Assembly (NCBI GenBank): GCA_913054135.1 | Contig: CAJXJK010000012.1 | Location: 93,473 to 157,472, forward strand | Direction: 5' to 3' | Source: an uncultured Flavobacteriales bacterium | GTDB lineage: Bacteria; Bacteroidota; Bacteroidia; Flavobacteriales_D; Crocinitomicaceae | DNA length: 64,000 nucleotides | Shown here: positions 50,696 to 59,594 of the stretch, in pieces | How positions within the stretch are numbered: the stretch's first letter is position 1 | Layout of the letters: each line of letters begins with the position of its first letter | Made by a program: the position numbers and the translations under genes | The notes under the pieces: generated by a model | What the model saw: only the letters and a program-made list of their open reading frames with translations | Databases searched by the model: none | Told to the model about the DNA's origin: nothing

Positions 50696-52600
50696 ATGAA
50701 TAAATATATCATTGAAATGCTTAAAATTCAATCGTCTGTAATCCTTCCAGGATTCGGATCATTGATGGTAGCTAATTCTAAAACAGGAAAGATTGTATTC
50801 AATCCACATTTGAAATTTAATGACGGCGCATTGGCAAAATTCATCTCTGAGTCAGAAGGTTCAGATGAACAAGCTGCTCAAAATCAGGTAGCAAAATTTG
50901 TCAGAGAAATTGAAGCCGAGTTAGGAAAAGGAAACTCATATGATATGTTTGAGTTTGGAAGTTTTTCAAAAAGTGCTGATGGTGATGTCTCATTCAAAAT
51001 GGATCCTAAGGGAGCTATCGTAGGTGAAGCTACTCCAGCAGCAAGCAAACCAGCAGCTAAACCAGCAGCCAAAAAAGAAGAACCGAAGAAAGAAGCACCT
51101 AAAGCGGCTGCAGCAGAGAAGGCGCCAGTAGTTGATAAGAAAGCTGAAAAAGCAGCAGCAAAAGCCAAGGCAGCTGAAGAAAAGGCAGCAGCAAAAGCAA
51201 AAGCTGCGCAAGATAAAATTGATGCCAAAGCAAAAGCTGAGGCCGATAAGTTAGCTGCAAAGCAAAAAGCCGCAGATGAAAAGGCTGCAGCAACTAAGGC
51301 AGCTGCCGACAAAAAAGCAGCAGATGCAAAAGCAATAGCCGACAAGAAGGCTGCTGACACCAAAGCAGCTGCTGACAAAAAAGCTGCAGACGTGAAAGCC
51401 GAAGCAGATAAAAAGGCTGCGGAAACTGTCACTTCGAGCGGAGCCGAGAAGTCTCCAGAAAAGAAACCAGCCGCAACTAAAGCAGACGACAAAAACTCAT
51501 TTGTACCTGCTGATAAACCTAAAAAATCAGATGGTAAAAAGAGTGCTATTGAAAGAGCTACAGGTGATTCAAAACTTGCAGCTGATATAAAAAAACCAGA
51601 GATAGCATCTGGCACGAAAAAAGAAAACCCTCAAGAAAAGAACGAGTTTAAACCTACCGACGAAAAGAAAGAAGTAGGTACTTCAAAAGCGGCAGCAGCA
51701 GCATTAGCGGCAGCTGGTAAATCTGATGCTGTAAAAGCTCCAGCTAAGGACGCACCAAAAGAAGATTCAACTAAATCAAAAGTTGCGGCTGCGGCCACGG
51801 GAGCAGCTGTTGCAGGAGCGGCAGCAACTTCAGATACTACAAGCAAAGCAGCAGAGGCCGGAGATAAAGGAATGCAATCAGTAAAAGACAAATACAGGAA
51901 GTCAGGATCTGATAAAAAACAAAAAACTTCTGCTAAGAAGCCTAAAGATAAAAAAACTAAAGCTGGGAAAGACGGAAAAGATGGTGAAAAGAAAAAACGT
52001 AAAGTATTGCCATGGATTATCGTAATCGCCCTATTAGGTGGTGGAGGTACGGCTGCTTACATTTATAAAGACAAAATAATGACCTTCATTAACGGAGACT
52101 CTTCTGAAGTTGCCGATAACGGTGACGGACACGGAGAAGGTGATGAAGCTGACGGACATGGTGATGGAAATGGAGAAGGAAACGGTGACGCGCATGGCGT
52201 TGGTGAAGGAGACGGGCATGGTGACGGTACTGAAGGAGCTATGGACGGATCAGATGAAACAACTGAAGATGTTGTTGATGATGGTTCAGATGAAGTGGTT
52301 GATGACGGATCTGAAGATGTTGTAGAAGACGAAGTGGTTGAAGACTATGTTGAACCAGTTGTTGATAACAGTTCTGCATCAGGAAGCTTTCACGTAATCG
52401 GAAATGCCTTTTCAGAATCAGGAAACGCAGATGCTTATGTAGCTGAAATGAAATCAAAAGGATACGGCTCAGCCAAAGTACTCGGACGTTTTGACGGACT
52501 TCACATGGTATCGATATCACAACATGATTCTCAATCAGGCGCAGCTTCAAAAGCTTCAAGCGCAGGAGATGGTGCTTGGGTATTTAAATGGCCGAAGTAG
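50696..52600 (+). CDS. HU-like plus SPOR domain membrane protein with long Ala/Lys repeat region (634 aa)
   Basis: N-terminal 110 residues look like the bacterial HU/CCDC81-type domain (MNKYIIEMLKIQSSVILPGF, then GKIVFNPHLKFNDG and MFEFGSFSKSADGDVSF). From about 110 to 430 is a highly charged AAAKAKA-type helix. A transmembrane helix lies at about 435-453 (LPWIIVIALLGGGGTAAYIY). An acidic Gly/Asp/His linker and a SPOR domain (about 560-634, GSFHVIGNAFSES, DGLHMVSISQHDS) follow; SPOR binds denuded peptidoglycan at division sites. A 28-base REP-like sequence lies in frame at 51428-51455. Confidence 0.85.
   Translation: MNKYIIEMLKIQSSVILPGFGSLMVANSKTGKIVFNPHLKFNDGALAKFISESEGSDEQAAQNQVAKFVREIEAELGKGNSYDMFEFGSFSKSADGDVSFKMDPKGAIVGEATPAASKPAAKPAAKKEEPKKEAPKAAAAEKAPVVDKKAEKAAAKAKAAEEKAAAKAKAAQDKIDAKAKAEADKLAAKQKAADEKAAATKAAADKKAADAKAIADKKAADTKAAADKKAADVKAEADKKAAETVTSSGAEKSPEKKPAATKADDKNSFVPADKPKKSDGKKSAIERATGDSKLAADIKKPEIASGTKKENPQEKNEFKPTDEKKEVGTSKAAAAALAAAGKSDAVKAPAKDAPKEDSTKSKVAAAATGAAVAGAAATSDTTSKAAEAGDKGMQSVKDKYRKSGSDKKQKTSAKKPKDKKTKAGKDGKDGEKKKRKVLPWIIVIALLGGGGTAAYIYKDKIMTFINGDSSEVADNGDGHGEGDEADGHGDGNGEGNGDAHGVGEGDGHGDGTEGAMDGSDETTEDVVDDGSDEVVDDGSEDVVEDEVVEDYVEPVVDNSSASGSFHVIGNAFSESGNADAYVAEMKSKGYGSAKVLGRFDGLHMVSISQHDSQSGAASKASSAGDGAWVFKWPK
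51428..51455 (+). repeat. REP-like imperfect palindrome inside the SPOR-protein gene
   Basis: The core ACTTCGAGCGGAGCCGAGAA forms an imperfect palindrome with ACTTC/GAAGT ends. It interrupts the Ala/Lys repeat and is read in frame as a stretch around VTSSGAEKSPE. Sequences of this kind recur between genes in many Flavobacteria (from memory). Confidence 0.45.
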
Positions 52601-52672
52601 TTACTCAAATCGCATATATGAGAAATGAAAGACATGTTCTTTGGTCAATCTTTAAGGGTAACAAATTGAACA

Positions 52673-53689
52673 ATGAAAAATTATTCAAAATCAAATGATT
52701 TTCAACTGATAGCTGAAAGTGCTTTAGAAAGTTCTTTAGCCGGATTTTGGGATTGGAATATGATAACTAATGAAGAATACCTTAGCCCAAGGTTTAAACA
52801 AATGTTTGGATACTCCGATTCAGAAATGGAGAATAATCCAGAAGCATGGCAAAAAATCGCATTCAAGGAGGATTTGCCAGCAATGTTTGAGTCATTTGAA
52901 AATCATATAAAATCAAAGGGGGAATTGCCTTTTAACTCAATCGTTAAATATCACCACAAAAATGGTAAAACAATATGGGTAAGATGTAACGGTAAGGTTG
53001 TAGAATGGGGTAAAAAGGGAGAACCATTGAGAGCAATTGGCTGTCATATTGATATTACAGAAGAAAAGGAATTAGAATTGCAACTTAAAAAAACAATTGA
53101 GGAACGTAATACCCTGTTAAAAGAGGTACATCACCGAGTTAAGAACAATCTACAACTTCTCTTAAGTTTATCTAGATTAAAAGATAAAAATGGTAAAATA
53201 GACACTTGCGAAATTGAAGACTCAATAGGTTCGATTGCCATAGCTTATGAGGCAATATATAAATCAGATAGGTTTGACAATATATCAATCAAAAAATATG
53301 CTAATCAAATTGTAGATTCCATTTTAGGGATAGAAGATATTAATTTCTTAATTAATTCTGTTGAATTAGAATGTAAGATTGATTTCTTAATTCCACTTGG
53401 CTTAGTTGTCACAGAGATGATTAATAATTCTTTGAAGCATGCTTTCGACAATGTCAACATCAAACAAATTCAATTAGATATAATAACAGAAAAAAATCAG
53501 ATAATAATTAACTACTCAGATAACGGAATTGGTTTTTCACAAACATCACTGAAATCAATTGAGGATTCTGATTCTTTTGGTCTATCTATAATTAAGGGAT
53601 TAATAGATCAGTTGAATGGGAGCATTGAATTCTATAACGAGAATGGAGCGTCAATAAAAATAAAGATTATTAATCCTAACAAAAACTAA
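52673..53689 (+). CDS. PAS-domain sensor histidine kinase, HisKA_2 type (338 aa)
   Basis: One PAS/PAC sensor domain (about 10-130: LAGFWDWNMITNEEYLSPRFKQMFGYSDSE ... GKTIWVRCNGKVVEWG, IGCHIDITEEKELE). Then the dimerisation/phosphoacceptor EVHHRVKNNLQLLLSLSRLKDK (His153 or 154), typical of HisKA_2/HWE-like kinases, and a HATPase with NNSLKHAFDN, NYSDNGIGF and FGLSIIKGLIDQLNG. No transmembrane helix, so a cytosolic sensor. No response regulator gene is adjacent. Confidence 0.9.
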   Translation: MKNYSKSNDFQLIAESALESSLAGFWDWNMITNEEYLSPRFKQMFGYSDSEMENNPEAWQKIAFKEDLPAMFESFENHIKSKGELPFNSIVKYHHKNGKTIWVRCNGKVVEWGKKGEPLRAIGCHIDITEEKELELQLKKTIEERNTLLKEVHHRVKNNLQLLLSLSRLKDKNGKIDTCEIEDSIGSIAIAYEAIYKSDRFDNISIKKYANQIVDSILGIEDINFLINSVELECKIDFLIPLGLVVTEMINNSLKHAFDNVNIKQIQLDIITEKNQIIINYSDNGIGFSQTSLKSIEDSDSFGLSIIKGLIDQLNGSIEFYNENGASIKIKIINPNKN

Positions 53690-53767
53690 ACTCCATTAAA
53701 ACTCAGTTTAGTAAAATCGTAATGCATTATCCCGTTTCGATAAAACCACCAAAATGACAAAAATTGA

Positions 53768-54001
53768 AATATAGGCCTCAAAGATGATGGAGGTGATTGC
53801 AACAATCTTTTTTGGCAAACCGAAGAGATTTCTGTGGATAATAACTTGATGATTTTCAACACAACTTACCATCAAAAAACTAATATGGATCCAATCCCAA
53901 CTAGAAGAAGGCAAATCTATTCTATCAGTTCAAGTGGCAAATTGAAGTTGACATTTGACAAGTACAAATATCGTCATTCAACAGAATGGGGAGATGAGTA
54001 A
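53768..54001 (+). pseudogene. 3'-terminal remnant of an unidentified gene (77 codons)
   Basis: The 333-base gap 53690-54022 has an open stretch without a good start, following a TGA at 53765. It reads NIGLKDDGGDCNNLFWQTEE, then ISVDNNLMIFNTTYHQK, and ends DKYKYRHSTEWGDE before TAA at 53999. The composition and punctuation look protein-like rather than random. No family recognised. It is probably the tail of a deleted gene. The rest of the gap shows nothing else. Confidence 0.4.
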
Positions 54002-54017
54002 GCTGGCGTATTATACT

Positions 54018-54025
54018 TAGATTTG
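54018..54025 (+). promoter_or_regulatory. -7 box TAGATTTG abutting the PLP-enzyme start
   Basis: Exact TAnnTTTG ending 6 bases before the ATG at 54032. Confidence 0.5.
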
Positions 54026-54031
54026 AAAGTT

Positions 54032-54928
54032 ATGCACTCCAACATCTACATACAAACTCCAACTTTTGAATCTTTCAAACTCAAAGCAGAGAAAGGTTTG
54101 AGCGTCTTTTTCAAAATGGATTGCTTTCAGCCCGCCTCTTCATTTAAATTAAGAGGCATGTCTGAACTAGTAAGTCATCATATCTCTCAAGGGAATAAAA
54201 ACTTTGTGGCCTCTTCAGGTGGCAATGCAGGTTTAGCATTGGCCTATGCCGGATATAAATTGGGTGGAAAAGTGAAAGTCATTGTACCTAAAACCACCTC
54301 TCAATTCATGATTGATAAGATCTCACGGCTCAATGCAGATGTTGAAGTATTCGGAGAAGTTTGGGATGAGGCACATCAACATGCATTGAGTATCGCACAA
54401 GAATCATATGCAATTTATGTTTCACCATTTGATGATTCTCTCCTGTGGAAGGGCCACTCAACAATCATTGATGAATGTGCTGAACAAATAGGAGAAGTGG
54501 ATACTATAGTTTTGGCAGTTGGAGGCGGAGGTTTGCTATGCGGGGTTCTTGAAGGATTAAAAAAACATGGCTGGATGAATACCAAGGTCATCACCACTGA
54601 AACCGAAGGAGCAGCCTCATTCGCCAAAAGCTATGCGGCAAATGAACTTATTGAACTAGACGCTATCAATACTATTGCAACAAGCCTTGGAGCAAAAAAA
54701 ATCACTCAAGCCGCTCTTGATCGTTCAGCCGAATTTAATGTTCAACCACTTGTAATGACAGATGAGCAAGCCATAAAAGCTACTCAGTTGTTCTTGAAAG
54801 AATATAATGTTCTAGTTGAACCAGCCTGCGGAACGGCAGTAGCAGTGCCTTATTTATTTCCTGAACTTTTAAGTAAAGATGAAAAAGTACTGGTTATAGC
54901 CTGTGGTGGAGCGAATGTGAAGCTTTGA
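54032..54928 (+). CDS. PLP-dependent serine/threonine dehydratase-like enzyme (298 aa)
   Basis: Fold type II PLP enzyme of the threonine/serine dehydratase group. The Schiff-base lysine is in SSFKLRG (Lys39); SSGGNAGLALAYAG binds the substrate carboxylate; the phosphate-binding glycine loop is AVGGGGLLCG. C-terminal VEPACGTAVAV is also typical. Close relatives are annotated as L-serine dehydratase or serine racemase; a threonine preference cannot be excluded. The start is taken as the ATG at 54032, since a TTG at 54023 lies within the promoter box. Confidence 0.85.
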   Translation: MHSNIYIQTPTFESFKLKAEKGLSVFFKMDCFQPASSFKLRGMSELVSHHISQGNKNFVASSGGNAGLALAYAGYKLGGKVKVIVPKTTSQFMIDKISRLNADVEVFGEVWDEAHQHALSIAQESYAIYVSPFDDSLLWKGHSTIIDECAEQIGEVDTIVLAVGGGGLLCGVLEGLKKHGWMNTKVITTETEGAASFAKSYAANELIELDAINTIATSLGAKKITQAALDRSAEFNVQPLVMTDEQAIKATQLFLKEYNVLVEPACGTAVAVPYLFPELLSKDEKVLVIACGGANVKL

Positions 54929-55021
54929 AACAATCTTATAAAGAGCTCAAACAAACAGTAAAATTCTTCTCAAGGGTGAATGTTAATATGGAGATGAGGA
55001 ATGAATCTCTTTGTGACAATC

Positions 55022-55498
55022 TCAAGGATTATAAGAAAGGTAAAAGATCCCTTTAAGTAAGAGTTTGTCATCTTTCATTACAATGTGATTCGAAGAAGCT
55101 CCATAGATGAAGTAAGGACCCAAAATGAGTTCTTTATGACCAGGAGAATTCATCCATCTTTTGACAATAATTCTTGAAAGTTCTAAATAAGAAAACTCCC
55201 TAATATTCATCTCTAAGGCAACTGGACACTGTCCCTTTCTAAATTTCTTATAAAAAATTTTATCCCTTTCTCCCATTTGAGAAGAATGAATTCTAGCCGA
55301 ATCAATCATTGATTCACTCTTAAATAATCCAGCCAAATCATTTTCTTTCCTGTACCTAACTACTTCATCAAAAACTAATGAATCAAGTAAATCAGAATTG
55401 TATTCTTCTAAAGAAATCTTATCTGCAACTCCTTGAGAGTGACAGATCACGCCTAAAGACATGAAGACAGCTAAACCTATGAACTTCAAATTTTTCAC
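55022..55498 (-). CDS. Secreted CAP-domain protein (158 aa)
   Basis: Signal peptide MKNLKFIGLAVFMSLGVICHSQ. The rest resembles a bacterial CAP (SCP/PR1) domain: helix IDSARIHSSQMGERDKIF, then ALEMNIREFSYLELSRIIVKRWMNSPGHKELIL, where WMNSPGHKE.IL is the family hallmark, and a closing strand. The usual catalytic-like His/Glu pair is only partly recognisable, so enzymatic activity is doubtful. Extracytoplasmic. Confidence 0.75.
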   Translation of the reverse strand: MKNLKFIGLAVFMSLGVICHSQGVADKISLEEYNSDLLDSLVFDEVVRYRKENDLAGLFKSESMIDSARIHSSQMGERDKIFYKKFRKGQCPVALEMNIREFSYLELSRIIVKRWMNSPGHKELILGPYFIYGASSNHIVMKDDKLLLKGIFYLSYNP

Positions 55499-55560
55499 TG
55501 AGATGAATGTACGAAATTATCTGAAGTTCAATGGTCTCCTTAACAATACTTTAAGAGATC

Positions 55561-56391
55561 TTAGAAAATTCTCACTGGCCAAACATAGAAGTTTTCATAA
55601 CGTAAGTGTTGCGTCCAAACTCCTAGTCCCAAATGAATAGCGTATGAGCTACTATTTGATGAACCATTATTTGAAGAACTCCAATAATTAGCATATTGCG
55701 CCTGTACATGACCACCTTGAACAAGGGCTGTATAAACCAGTTGTAGCTCATCCTTTGAAGGTAAAAACCAGTCTGTCATTCCGCCCGCCGTACAAGAATC
55801 ACAAAGCCTTGCCGCATTCCCAACGTCAGTAGTTTGAAAGATAATTTGATCTGTATTTATAGGTCCCTCACCGAAATTAGTTTCACAAAACATTACACTC
55901 TGACTATATCCTCCCCAAGCCGCGGTCCAATCGGTTGGATAAACTTCCATACCTCCTCCAGCGCCATCATCATAAAAGATTATTCCGCCCCCTGGCCCAG
56001 TTTGCCCAATTATATCTATCTCAGATTGTGTCGTGAATTCAATTTGAGACTCAGAATAAATTCTTCTTCCTTCTATATTAATGAAAGGACTGAGGGTGTA
56101 TACTGAAGAAGGCAGAAGATCTTCAAGTTGAACTTCATAATAACCATCTTCAAGCACAGCATTTTCGTTTCCACTATCGAGATAAAGTCCATCCGTCACA
56201 CCTGAGTAAGAAAAACCCGCAGTGTAAGGGCTGTGACTATTCACAGCAAGACCGCTCACTTTTACAAGTGCAGAATTGGTTGTAATCTCCGAAACATTAG
56301 ACTGAGTTACATAAATAATATCGTCTGATTTGTCGCATGACAAAAGATTGAATATGATCAATCCTGATGCTGCTATACTTTTTAATTTCAT
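55561..56391 (-). CDS. Lipoprotein with FN3-like and DUF1566 (Lcl-like) domains (276 aa)
   Basis: Lipobox LLSC near residue 19. Residues about 25-125 form a fibronectin-like domain (VSEITTNSALVKVSGLAV...SPYTAGFSYSG). From about 130 a DUF1566-type domain follows: TGPGGGIIFYDDG, CDSCTAGGMTDWFLPSKDELQLVY, and YWSSSNNGSSNSSSYAIHLG then VWPVRIF. The LPSKDEL and YWSS landmarks are the family signature. Surface lipoprotein, function unknown. A promoter box lies at 56417-56424. Confidence 0.85.
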   Translation of the reverse strand: MKLKSIAASGLIIFNLLSCDKSDDIIYVTQSNVSEITTNSALVKVSGLAVNSHSPYTAGFSYSGVTDGLYLDSGNENAVLEDGYYEVQLEDLLPSSVYTLSPFINIEGRRIYSESQIEFTTQSEIDIIGQTGPGGGIIFYDDGAGGGMEVYPTDWTAAWGGYSQSVMFCETNFGEGPINTDQIIFQTTDVGNAARLCDSCTAGGMTDWFLPSKDELQLVYTALVQGGHVQAQYANYWSSSNNGSSNSSSYAIHLGLGVWTQHLRYENFYVWPVRIF

Positions 56392-56416
56392 TTTCTGTTG
56401 CTTTTGTTTTACAGAT

Positions 56417-56424
56417 CAAAACTA
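56417..56424 (-). promoter_or_regulatory. -7 box TAGTTTTG (minus strand) for the DUF1566 lipoprotein
   Basis: CAAAACTA on the plus strand, 25 bases upstream of the start codon at 56391. Confidence 0.45.
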
Positions 56425-56494
56425 AAACAACACCAAGCGATAAGCTTATTGAAATGCGCAACCTCAAAGTAAAATTTGTGATTTGCGCAAATGA

Positions 56495-58231
56495 TTAAAT
56501 CCTACTCTGATAAGTATACAGATCGTGATACCTTCCTTTTTTATCTAACAACTCTTGATGCTTGCCTTGCTCTGAAATCCTTCCATCCTCTATCACCAAT
56601 ATTTGATCGGCTTTTTGAATGGTACTTAATCGGTGAGCAATCACAAATGTTGTTCTATCTTTCATCAACTCATTCAAACTCTTCTGAATGAATGATTCAC
56701 TTTCAGTATCTAAATTAGATGTCGCCTCATCCAAAATAATTATTCTAGGATTCGCCAATAAAGCTCTTGCAATTGAGATTCTTTGTCTTTGACCTCCTGA
56801 CAATTTTACCCCTCTCTCTCCTATCACTGTTTCTAATCCTTCATCAAAACGTTCAGTAAACTCATCTACATAAGCTCCCTTGACAGCTGCCATCAATTCT
56901 TCTTCGCTCGCATCTGGTCTTGGGAATAAAATGTTTTCTCTTATTGTTCCTTCGTACAAAAAGTCATCTTGTAGTACCACACCTAAATTCTTTCTGAATG
57001 AACTCAAATTGACTTTCGCTAAATCAACTCCATCCAAGGTCACGGTTCCTGAATCTGGATTTAAGAAAGTAGCCGCAAGACCTGCAATGGTTGATTTACC
57101 TGAACCTGACGAACCTACTAAGGCTGTAACACTGCCTTTTGGTGCTTCAAAAGATATATTGTGAATCACTTCTTTGCCTTCATCATAAGCAAAACTCACA
57201 TCATTGAACAAAATGTCTCCATGAATCTCTTTCATGATTTCGGTTCTAACTTCAGGATCATCCTCTTCTTTCATATCCATCAATTCCTGAGTTCTATCTA
57301 AACCAGCCATAGCTTCAGATAGTTGTGATCCAATATTCGACATTTGAATAATTGGCGCTACCATTAACCCTAATAAGAATGTGAACATCATTAGGTCTCC
57401 AGGACTCATATCTCCGCCAATTACATACCAACCGCCCACTCCCATTATTCCGGCTGAAGCTAAACCTATAAGAAAGGTTGATGAGCTGGTTATAATAGCT
57501 GTTGCAGTCAAACTCTTCTTCACATTATTATAAAGACGATTAACTCCTACTTCAAAAATTTTGTTCTCTTGTTCTTCAGCATTAAATCCTTTGATCACTC
57601 TCACTCCATTCAAAGTCTCAGTTAATCTACCTGTCACCTCTGCATTAATCTTTCCTCTTTTTCTAAAAATGGGTCTGATATATCCAAATGCTTTCATCAT
57701 GATCACTGCAAATACTGCAACCGGAACAATTACGACAACGGTTAGCACCCAGTTCATTTGAAATAGCAGTACCAAAGAAAAAATGGCCGTTAAGGTTCCT
57801 CCTATTAGCTGAACCAACCCCGTTCCCACAATATTTCTAACGCCCTCAACATCCGTCATAACCCTTGAAACAAGTGCGCCAGACTTATGATTATCAAAGA
57901 AGTTAATGGGTAATTTCATTAATTTCTTTTGAACGTCTGAACGCAAAATCGAAATCAATCTTTGAGCCTCTACACTTAACAATCGCGTCAAAGCAAAAGA
58001 AGTAAGAGCTTGCACCAAAAGAGCGCCTGCCAAAATGGTTACTATAACCATCAAGAGCGGAAAATCCTTGTTAGGGAAAACTTCATCTAATAGAATTCTT
58101 GTTACAAATGGCAAAGCCAAACCAGCAACACTTTTTATTATTATCAAAAGTAGACCAACAGAAACAATCTTCTTTCTTGGAAAAACATATTCTTTTACTG
58201 CCCACCCAAAACTTACTTTTTTCTCACTCAT
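56495..58231 (-). CDS. ABC exporter, fused membrane and ATPase domains (578 aa)
   Basis: Homodimeric MsbA/lipid-type exporter. The transmembrane domain covers about 1-310 (six helices). The nucleotide-binding domain has Walker A GSSGSGKST (about 368-376), Q-loop VLQDDFLYEG, signature KLSGGQRQRISIARAL, Walker B IIILDEATSNLD and the H-loop His in FVIAHRLSTIQ. Substrate unknown (lipid A, lipids or drugs). A single gene. Confidence 0.93.
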   Translation of the reverse strand: MSEKKVSFGWAVKEYVFPRKKIVSVGLLLIIIKSVAGLALPFVTRILLDEVFPNKDFPLLMVIVTILAGALLVQALTSFALTRLLSVEAQRLISILRSDVQKKLMKLPINFFDNHKSGALVSRVMTDVEGVRNIVGTGLVQLIGGTLTAIFSLVLLFQMNWVLTVVVIVPVAVFAVIMMKAFGYIRPIFRKRGKINAEVTGRLTETLNGVRVIKGFNAEEQENKIFEVGVNRLYNNVKKSLTATAIITSSSTFLIGLASAGIMGVGGWYVIGGDMSPGDLMMFTFLLGLMVAPIIQMSNIGSQLSEAMAGLDRTQELMDMKEEDDPEVRTEIMKEIHGDILFNDVSFAYDEGKEVIHNISFEAPKGSVTALVGSSGSGKSTIAGLAATFLNPDSGTVTLDGVDLAKVNLSSFRKNLGVVLQDDFLYEGTIRENILFPRPDASEEELMAAVKGAYVDEFTERFDEGLETVIGERGVKLSGGQRQRISIARALLANPRIIILDEATSNLDTESESFIQKSLNELMKDRTTFVIAHRLSTIQKADQILVIEDGRISEQGKHQELLDKKGRYHDLYTYQSRI

Positions 58232-58346
58232 AGTTTACTGTTGTCGAATATCGAGCCAAAATATTTTATATGTCAAATCGGCAGAAGATTAATTCTAATT
58301 GTAACATTTAGACGTTTGAATTTGTTCTACTTACAAACCCAAAAAG

Positions 58347-58910
58347 ATGAAAAAGTTATATTTCGCCTTCCTGTTATTGAACACCCTAAACTCAAGCATA
58401 GCACAGAATGCATACATTCAAGGAAACTTTCAATTTTGCCCTGATAAAGTAGTTGAACTTTTTGCTTATGGCGACACTGCATATGCTTGGGCCAATGCGT
58501 CAGACCCTGACTCTATTCTGTCTACCAACTATCATTTTTTTGATACCCCTGAAGTAGTACCAACCTATTTACTTTATACACCAACAGATACTTTAATCTA
58601 TTCAATGATCGAAGGAAAATCAGCCTGCTATTGTCAATACTATATCCCAAACTTCTTTAGTCCAGACGGAGATGAATTCAATGACAAATTTCATCCCGTT
58701 ATAAATTGCAATCACTATGCTGTAAGGATGACCATCTACAATCGTGAGCAACTTATTGTATTTGATCAGACAGATTTTGACGTGACGTGGGATGGCAAAA
58801 ATGAATCCGGAATACCTGTTCAAAATGGCATTTACCCTTATATCATCTCTTTTATCACAGAAGAAGGCGACAAAATAACTGCTGAGGGATTCGTATTAGT
58901 CGGAAGATAA
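58347..58910 (+). CDS. Small T9SS type B (gliding-motility C-terminal domain) protein (187 aa)
   Basis: Signal peptide MKKLYFAFLLLNTLNSSIAQ. A short N-terminal part of about 80 residues is followed by a full type B sorting domain: CQYYIPNFFSPDGDEFNDKF, RMTIYNREQLIVFDQTDFDVTWDGKN and VQNGIYPYIISFI. It is nearly the smallest T9SS cargo possible: mostly a sorting domain with a small passenger. It lies divergent from the ABC exporter. Confidence 0.85.
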   Translation: MKKLYFAFLLLNTLNSSIAQNAYIQGNFQFCPDKVVELFAYGDTAYAWANASDPDSILSTNYHFFDTPEVVPTYLLYTPTDTLIYSMIEGKSACYCQYYIPNFFSPDGDEFNDKFHPVINCNHYAVRMTIYNREQLIVFDQTDFDVTWDGKNESGIPVQNGIYPYIISFITEEGDKITAEGFVLVGR

Positions 58911-58945
58911 ATTCAAAAACTAGATGTTTAAACATATATTATTTA

Positions 58946-58953
58946 TACCTTTG
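58946..58953 (+). promoter_or_regulatory. -7 box TACCTTTG for the YceI gene
   Basis: Exact TAnnTTTG, 47 bases before the ATG at 59001. Confidence 0.5.
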
Positions 58954-59000
58954 TTTGAAAAGTGGAACAAAGTTTGTATCCACTCAACAAAAGAAACCAA

Positions 59001-59510
59001 ATGAAGAAATTATTTTTTATCGCATTATGTATGCTACCAGCTCTTTCACAAGCGCAGTCATTGAGAGTAAAATCAGATAACGTCAAAATCAAATTTGTAG
59101 CCGATATGCAAGGCACAGAAGGTACCATTGGTGGATTCATGGCCAAGATCAACTTTGATATGGATAATTTATCGGCATCTACGATTCAAGGTTCTGTAGA
59201 TGTGAATACACTTTCAACTTCAAATGAAAAAAGAGATGAGCACTTAAAATCTGCTGACTATTTTGAAGCTGAGAAATATCCGAAAATGACTTTCACTTCA
59301 GCTAAGATTGAAAAGAAAGATGACGGATATGTAATGACCGGGAAAATGAAAATTAAAGATATTGAAAGAGATGAAGTCATAACTTTCACTTATGCAGATA
59401 AAATGTTTACTGCGTCTACAACAATTCAAGCTGCCAACTATGGCATCATGGAAAAAAAGGGACCTAAAAAGACGAATGTCAAAGTCTCTTTTTCAATTCC
59501 AGTAGAATAA
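59001..59510 (+). CDS. YceI-family periplasmic lipocalin-like protein (169 aa)
   Basis: Signal peptide MKKLFFIALCMLPALSQAQ. The body is the YceI beta-barrel: NVKIKFVADMQGTEGTIGGF, NLSASTIQGSVDVNTLSTSNEKRDEHLKSADYFEAEKYPKMTFTS and a final KVSFSIPVE. The family binds polyisoprenoid or amphipathic lipids in the periplasm. The start at 59001 is preferred over an in-frame GTG at 58962, since it gives the signal peptide directly. Single gene with terminator. Confidence 0.92.
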   Translation: MKKLFFIALCMLPALSQAQSLRVKSDNVKIKFVADMQGTEGTIGGFMAKINFDMDNLSASTIQGSVDVNTLSTSNEKRDEHLKSADYFEAEKYPKMTFTSAKIEKKDDGYVMTGKMKIKDIERDEVITFTYADKMFTASTTIQAANYGIMEKKGPKKTNVKVSFSIPVE

Positions 59511-59536
59511 AACTTTTTAGATTAACAATTGATGAG

Positions 59537-59565
59537 AGCCTTGACAGCAATGTCAGGGCTTTTTT
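59537..59565 (+). terminator. Terminator after the YceI gene
   Basis: AGCCTTGACA / TGTCAGGGCT stem (one G-T pair), GCAA loop, then T run. Confidence 0.88.
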
Positions 59566-59594
59566 GTTTATTTAACAGAGAGAAAAACATTTAG

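Noticed and set aside
50884..51615. Long antisense open frame (243 residues, Ala/Ser/Phe-rich) opposite the SPOR-protein gene
   Set aside because: It mirrors the AAAKAKA repeat region of the real gene; the composition is an artefact of GC-rich codons, and there is no start context or family match.
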